Assembly (NCBI GenBank): GCA_022410635.1
Contig: JAJVDF010000135.1
Span: forward strand, 855,230-919,229
Direction of reading: 5' to 3'
DNA length: 64,000 nucleotides
Origin: Tretioscincus oriximinensis
Lineage: Eukaryota; Chordata; Lepidosauria; Squamata; Gymnophthalmidae
Shown: in pieces, positions 58,645 through 64,000 of the stretch
Numbering within the stretch: position 1 is the first letter of the stretch
Layout of the letters: the number at the start of each line of letters is the position of its first letter
Notes under the pieces: generated by a model
Told to the model about the DNA's origin: nothing
Seen by the model: only the letters and a program-made list of their open reading frames with translations
Database searches by the model: none
Position numbers and translations under genes: made by a program

Positions 58645-59870
58645 TGTTAAGGATAGAACAAAAACCATAAGCTACCTAAAACTATAACCAGACACTCATG
58701 ACATATGATGCCACTGGAGCACCATGTAGTTCAGAAATATTTTCAAATGGCACGTTATTCACATTTTCAAATCGTTCCTATTTCAAATCTCTCTCCAATT
58801 CTTGCTGTTCTTGCAAGAACCAGAGGCATATATATATGCTCACTCTTATATATGCACTACAACAAGTAAATGCATGTATAAATAATTGGAAATATTATTT
58901 GTTTGTATGAAGATGCAGTACACTGAAATTTCCCTTCACACATTTCTGGTGGTTTGTTTGTTTTTATTTTGCTTTTCCCTGCAGAATGATCTATAAACTG
59001 GCGCCAAGAAACGGAAATATTGTTTGTTCTGGGGGTGGGGAACCCTCACCAAGAAGCAATAGAATGCTTTCAGAGACAAATCTCAGAGAATCAGACTGAT
59101 ATGCCATGTTACACAGGGGAAGCTGAGATACATTTCTGTGATATTTCTAAGATAATTTGATGCACTGCTTCTAACAGAGACAACCCAATTTTAATAATAG
59201 TCTAGTTACTGTACATTCATGCAGTTAGTTGCTGCTCTACAATAGCCTGTTAGTTCCTACACAGGGTGAATGCCCAATGAAAGCCCCCCTTTTTGTTCTT
59301 TCATCCTTTTATTGGAAACCACCTCCACTGGCTTCTTTGAAATTCTTCTCCACTCTCCTGCTCCTTCTAGGCAGCTGTAGTGCTCAGCATGGGTTAGAGC
59401 TTTGCTGAGGCAAGGCAAGCAGGCCACATAACCAGCACTCTTTCTACAAAAAGAGGTAAACATTAGTTTGTTCTCACCAGGAATCTCTGCTTTGTTCCTT
59501 TCTCCTGAAAAACCTCAAAAAGGTTAGTCTTCCAGCTCCCAGCAGGACAAATTATCATGGCAGAAAAATGAAACCAGCTTTGTAGCTGTCATCAAGNAAC
59601 AAAATTCCACTTCAGCTGTCTAGATTTACAATAACGATGTCATAAAGTACGTAAGGAAATGAAATGGAGGAGGTCTGTGCCTTAATTGCATCTTGCTAGC
59701 CAGTTATAACAACAAAAGGAGTGGGTAGAATTTGTGTGATAAAAGGGACTGTAAATACCAAAAGAATAAATAAAATAAATATTAGAGCCTTCTTCATGTG
59801 ATCTTTTGCAAGATCTTTTGCAAGATAATGAAGCTTTTATATTTCAACAGGATTCAGATCTATACTGTGT
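58645..59870. other. unassigned non-coding DNA
   Basis: A short tandem echo, 'gatcttttgca' twice, at 59802-59823. No gene recognised. Confidence 0.4.
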
Positions 59871-59879
59871 TGTTTACAC

Positions 59880-60995
59880 TATCCGAAACTGCTACAATTT
59901 AGAAGGCAATCCCATTCCCAGAGATAGATGGACAACATTTTTAGGGGACAACAAATGGTTGCAAATAATACAAGCTTAAAATTTGAAGGCACAGAGGAAA
60001 AATTGAAAAATATAAAAGGAAAAGCAGGGAAGGTATATGTAATCTTAAACCACTTTCTATATGATAATATAGACTTTCTCACACAAAAATGAGGATCAGA
60101 TATAAATATTACAAACAAAAAAATGAAAAAAAATTGAGAAAACATTGCGAGTATAAAAAATACAAAGGTTAATATTACTTTCAAATGAAAATAATGATGC
60201 GTTGGTATAGAACGCTAAAAATTATTGCCACCTTCATCCCTAAAGCATCGCCATTTTGCTGGCATAGATGTGTGGACAGCAGGGTACATTATTGCACATG
60301 GTTTGGGAATGTCCAGAAATACAAAATTATTGGAATAAAATTTNGGGATGGATATAAAGAATTTTAGGATATAGTGTAAGAAAAACAAAAGAAGTATGTA
60401 ACCCAAGATATACAGGGTGCTTCAAAAAAGTGTATACACACTTTGAACTTCCATAGAAAATGTATTTACTGTTAAATTTCAGGAAATTAGAAAGCTTAAA
60501 GTCCAATGTAAATAAAACGTAAATAACAAATGGTAATATTGTTTAGATCAGGAAATCCTGAAATTTAACTTCGTAGAACAGTAAATACATTTTCTATGGA
60601 AGTTCAAAGTGTGTATACATTTTTGAAGCACCCTGTAGACATACAGTTAAATATAAATACGGACAAATATTTACTCCAACAGATTACTATGACAGCCTAA
60701 GCTTTTATAGATGGAAAGATAAAAATGGCAGATGAACAATTGGCAACATTTTTTANCAGAAAAAAATGATTATGGATTATTTAGATAACAATGAGAGTGC
60801 TAATAAAGATAATAGGGATAATTGGATGGGTAACTGGGCAAAATTGATAATATATAGTCAACAATATAGGTGGGGGGCATGAATTATTAAATATAAAACT
60901 GGTCTTAAGATAATGAGAAATTAAACATAAAGCTACCTTCTATCTATGGGGGAGGGGAGGGTGGGTGGATAAAATAATAATAATAAAAAACAATC
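59880..60995 (+). pseudogene. L1-clade LINE, ORF2 C-terminus and 3' UTR, interrupted by a MITE
   Basis: 60195-60360 translates, with one or two frame changes, to RWYRT, IPKASPFCWHRC and a following HM(V/W)WECP-like stretch, the same Cys-rich C-terminal motif as the L1 at 21658-22638. The sequence continues at 60640 beyond a 223-base MITE and ends near 60995 in an A-rich 'aataataataataaaaaa' tail. The 5' boundary is uncertain. Non-functional. Confidence 0.75.
60413..60635. mobile_element. TA-flanked MITE (Tc1/mariner type), complete
   Basis: The termini 'cagggtgcttcaaaaaagtg' and the complement of 'tttttgaagcaccctg' extend into arms of about 60 bases, nearly identical apart from a one- to two-base indel near the tips. 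TA is present on both sides (60411-60412, 60636-60637). Only 223 bases long with no coding capacity, so it must have been moved by a transposase encoded elsewhere. Confidence 0.92.
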
Positions 60996-61019
60996 ATATT
61001 ACATTAGTAGAATAGTCTT

Positions 61020-61240
61020 TAAATCATCCTAACCTTAAGCACATTGAAACTTTGTGGATCCAATTAAAGAAGTTTGTTAATCAGAGGCAACCAAGGAATA
61101 AAATGCAGTTAATAGAAGCAATTATACAATTTTGTTTAACATTATGATACACGAACAAATGAAAACATAGTTCACTTCATAGGAGGGCATTGACGGCTGT
61201 AATTAAAGCTAAAGTTTTGCCAGCTAAGTACTAATAGATC
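61020..61240 (+). pseudogene. Tc1-like transposase C-terminal fragment, third family
   Basis: Translates to HPNLKHIETLWIQLKKFV, QRQPRNKMQLIEAIIQF and, after a frame change, RRALTAVIKAK ending in a Tyr codon before a stop (61230). The LW motif keeps the catalytic-position Glu. Everything upstream is missing; the L1 tail ends about 25 bases before. A possible right end of the transposon lies near 61450-61485. Confidence 0.75.
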
Positions 61241-61489
61241 CACTGAGCGGTTTGGAATATCTGGGGGGGCTTTCTATGTGTTTCTCTATTCGTGTCCATA
61301 ACTACTAGTCTACTACAAATTATTTCTAAACTTTGTTGTATTGCATTCTGCTTAAATTATATTTTCAGTTATTATTTTGGTGGTGCCACTGCAAAAAAAA
61401 AGCTGGTGTTAATGAGTTATCAAATGTCAAACGTGTGTCTTTCAAATGGTTAACACAGTTTTGGTCACTAGTCTATACAGTATGCACAC

Positions 61490-62030
61490 AAGTTGGAAAG
61501 ATATCTTCTGACATTTATGGTGACAAAAGAAACCTCAAGTCCTACGAGTGCTCCATTGCTGAGACCAACATTAATTATGTTGAGAATTCTGAACTGACAA
61601 GAAATTGTCAAAATCCATTCTCCTTTTCNATGGCAGATCAAATTAAAACACCAAATAAACTGTTCATAAAATGGAACAAACTTTGACAGGTCTTTTTAAC
61701 CCATGTGACATGAATATACCTACAGGCAATAGAGATCACATTCAGGCAGTGAAAGGAACACACGACAATAGAAGAGAGAGATCAAGTATTTGACACCCTC
61801 CAAGCCTAACTTTTCAGTACATCTACTGAATTTGTTTACCTAGTTTTTTGTAAGAAAGAACCCTGGTGTGCAAAGATCTAATGTGCAGCATTTTGCAGGT
61901 TCAAACAGCCAAATCCCACATAATATGAAAATTTCAGTGAGTTAAGTAACTCCAACACCTCCAGGACTTCTTTCCAGGGTAAGCTTTTATACTCTATAAA
62001 AATGCAGTAAAAGCACAATGATGTATCTGT
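61490..62030. other. unassigned non-coding DNA
   Basis: No gene recognised; n at 61629. Confidence 0.4.
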
Positions 62031-62036
62031 CAAAAA

Positions 62037-62440
62037 TATGTCCTATGGGGAACGGTTAAAGGATCTAGGGATATTTAGTCTGCAAAAGAGAAGACTGAGA
62101 GTAGACTTAATAGCTGTCTACAAATATCTGAAGGGCTGTGACAGAGCAGAGGGATCAGCATTGTTCTCATTAGCACATGGAATGACTAGAAACAATCAAA
62201 TGAAATTGCAAGGGAGTAGATTTAGATTAGATATCAGAAGAAACTTTCTAACAGTAAGGGTGATAAACCAGTGGAACAGTTTGCCACAGGAGAGGTGAGT
62301 TCNCCTTCACTGGAAGTCTTCAAACAGGGGCTGGACAGTCATCTGTCTGGGTTGGTTTAATGATTCCTGCATTGAGCAGGAGGCTGGACCTAATGACCCT
62401 GGACGTCCCTTCCAACTCTATAATTCTATGATTGTATGAA
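62037..62440 (+). pseudogene. CR1-type LINE, ORF2 C-terminus and 3' UTR
   Basis: Open for 86 codons from 62038: MSYGERLKDLGIFSLQKRRL, LIAVYKYLKGCDRAEGSALF and FRLDIRRNFLTVRVINQWN, the conserved end of CR1 ORF2, then PSLEVFKQGLDSHL in another frame. The 3' end 'cccttccaactctataattc' with 'tatgattgtatga' is canonical. 5'-truncated, one n at 62303. Same subfamily as 36764-37125 but better preserved. Confidence 0.92.
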
Positions 62441-62489
62441 ATACTCTATAAAGTGTGAAATACTCTTTGGACAATAGAAATACTATTAC

Positions 62490-62705
62490 TGGATTAAGCC
62501 ACAGTTCATCTAATCCAGCATCCTAATTTACACAGTTTTCCACCAACTGCACTTGGATATTCCTCCTCTCAAAACCTTGCAAATGTCCTTTTAAGACAGT
62601 AAAATGAATTCATTGCAGAGGCCATTGATACACCTGTNCTTCGTGAATTTATCTAAACCTTTCTTAAACAAATGTATATATGGCCACATAGATTATGATC
62701 CACAC
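62490..62705 (-). repeat. CR1/L3-type LINE 3' part, antisense
   Basis: 'cagttcatctaatccagcat', 'gaggccattgatacacc' and 'cgtgaatttatctaaacc' are antisense to the CR1/L3 end (tggactagatg.., ggctatcaatgg, agacaaattcatg). Confidence 0.65.
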
Positions 62706-62734
62706 AGTGCCTCTAATTTCCAGTCTAAAACCAT

Positions 62735-63668
62735 GTNTGCACAGACCTGGGTAATTTGCTTTAGGGATCTGTTACTACACATCTATCATATATTAGTCCT
62801 AAGTAATGAACAGGACCTGATACAANATGTGACTGTAAGTGATCCCATAGGAAACAGTGACCACAATACGATAACTTTCAACCTGAACGTGGATAGAAAA
62901 TTGCCAAGCAGTTCTAACACAGAAACCTTCAACTTTCACAGAGGAAATTTTCCCAAAATGAGAAAAATGGTAAAAAAAAAAAAAAATTAAAATGGAAAGT
63001 GAGAAAAGTCCAGTCCCTTCAAAAAGCGTGGAAATTGTTTGTAAATACAATATTGTAAGCTCAAATAAAATGCATTCCCAAGTGAAGAAAGGGTTCTGGC
63101 AAGTCCAAGAAGACACCCGTATGGCTTACCTCTGCAGTAAAAGAAGTAATTAGAATGAAGAGAAACTCATTTAAAAAGTGGAAGGCTTATCCTAGTGAGG
63201 AGAACAAAAGGGAGCACAGTGGCAAACCAAATGCAAGGTGGTAGTCAGGGATGCAAAGAAAGACTTTGAGGAGCACATTGCAAAGAATATTAAAAGAAAC
63301 AATAAGGACTTTTTCAAATATATCAGAAATAAGAATCCTACCAGGAAAGCAGTCGGACCACTAGACAGCAATGGACAAAAGGGCAAAATCAAGGAGGACG
63401 TGGAGATTGCAGAGAGGTTAAATGATTTTTTTGCATCAGTTTTCACTGAAGAAGACAAAGNGTATTTACCTGCAAAAGGGTATTTACCTGTCATGAACAG
63501 GTGCATATTTTGCTTTCCTATGTTTGGACTGCCCAGGTGCATCTGGTGGGCCTCTGTGTGACACAGAATGCTGGACTTCATGGGCTGTGGCCTGATCCAG
63601 TATGGTTCTTCTTATGTTCTTATATATTGTAACAGATCCCTAAAGCAAATTACGCAGGTCTGTGCAAA
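62735..63668. mobile_element. foldback MITE arms split by a CR1 insertion
   Basis: 62735-62774 and 63629-63668 are 40-base inverted arms (tgcacagacctg, gtaatttgctttagggatc, tgttac) differing at one base plus an n. The intervening CR1 (62795-63621) is bounded by ATATATT on both sides (62788-62794, 63622-63628), consistent with a target duplication at the hairpin loop. Confidence 0.75.
62795..63621 (+). pseudogene. CR1/L3-type LINE with internal deletion
   Basis: 62830-62975 reads DPIGNSDHNTITFNLN and ETFNFHRGNFPKMRKM, the end of the endonuclease domain and the linker. 63238-63450 reads VVRDAKKDFEEHIAKNIKRN and GKIKEDVEIAERLNDFFASV, just before the RT core. After an n (63462) the sequence jumps to the 3' UTR (gactgcccaggtgcatctgg, ctggacttcatgggc, ending ttcttatgttctta). 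The RT catalytic region is therefore absent. Frameshifts occur around 62980. Confidence 0.88.
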
Positions 63669-63689
63669 CCTGTAGATATAAACCATTAT

Positions 63690-64000
63690 GTTCAACAAAT
63701 CTGAAATGCAAAATANCCCTACTGAAGCCCAATCTGGTCTTGTGGTCGGTATGTCAGGCTTATCCAATAGCATCCCAGTTTGATTCTACACCCCTATATG
63801 AAGCCAGATGGGTCTTAGCCAGATGGGTCATAATTGGGTTGTTCTCTTAGCCCCACCTATTTTACAAGATAGCTGTTGTTTAGACTGACCACATTTTCTG
63901 AGGCCCAAACCGGGGTAATTAATATTCATAGTAATTTTCATATTCATAAATATGCAAATTACCCACCAACATGCATTCCCTTCCAAAATTTGCACCCGAG
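63690..64000. other. unassigned end of window, possible start of another MITE
   Basis: From 63882 'gactgaccacattttctgag' resembles the end of the hairpin at 33302-33471. 'caaaccggggtaatta' and 'gcaaattacccacc' (63951) form a weak inverted pair. The element, if real, is cut by the window end. Confidence 0.35.

Overview
The window looks like intergenic or deep intronic DNA from a reptile, most likely a squamate (lizard, gecko or snake). The evidence is the repeat mix: CR1/L3-type and L2-type LINEs, L1 ORF2 remnants, several unrelated Tc1/mariner families, a tRNA-derived SINE whose 3' tail runs into (TTC/GAA)n, solo LTRs and many foldback MITEs. This assignment is an inference from repeat families recognised by eye; species cannot be named. 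The sequence is AT-rich, has one 775-base N gap (15894-16668) and about 30 isolated single n's, which suggests a draft short-read scaffold. No exon of a host protein-coding gene, rRNA, tRNA gene, CRISPR array or prokaryotic feature could be supported.

Layout. 0-5 kb: copy A of an unnamed interspersed repeat and a strong hairpin (1002-1089), then an exact 390-base direct duplication with triplet microsatellites and an n at the junction (2227-3231), then a solo LTR with target-site duplication (3630-4361). 5-18 kb: a foldback MITE (5522-5640), a possible LTR (6288-6560), a decayed CR1 ORF2 tail (7395-8150), a palindromic element (9782-10001), copy B of the unnamed repeat, and an L2 inserted into a CR1 around the N gap. 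18-32 kb: CR1 and L2 tails, a 5'-truncated L1 with 17-base target-site duplications (21658-22638), copy C of the unnamed repeat (about 25960-26445), more MITEs, a possible ERV-like LTR and a SINE. 32-47 kb: a near-perfect 170-base hairpin, a CR1 tail on the minus strand, an internally deleted Tc1-like transposon with both inverted repeats and a lost catalytic Glu, an L2 tail, and a second solo LTR with target-site duplication (45707-46204). 47-64 kb: a nested L2-in-L2, a second Tc1-like family, an L1 remnant carrying a complete TA-flanked MITE, a third Tc1 fragment, and two CR1 copies, one inserted in the loop of a foldback MITE.

Nothing here works together as an operon or pathway. The protein-coding traces are all mobile-element enzymes (CR1, L2 and L1 reverse-transcriptase regions and Tc1 transposases), broken by stops, frameshifts or deletions. 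The most informative points are the nested insertions, which give a relative order of element activity; the three-copy unnamed repeat, two copies of which keep a short matching reading frame; and probable assembly artefacts at single n's. I found no convincing undescribed biological system.
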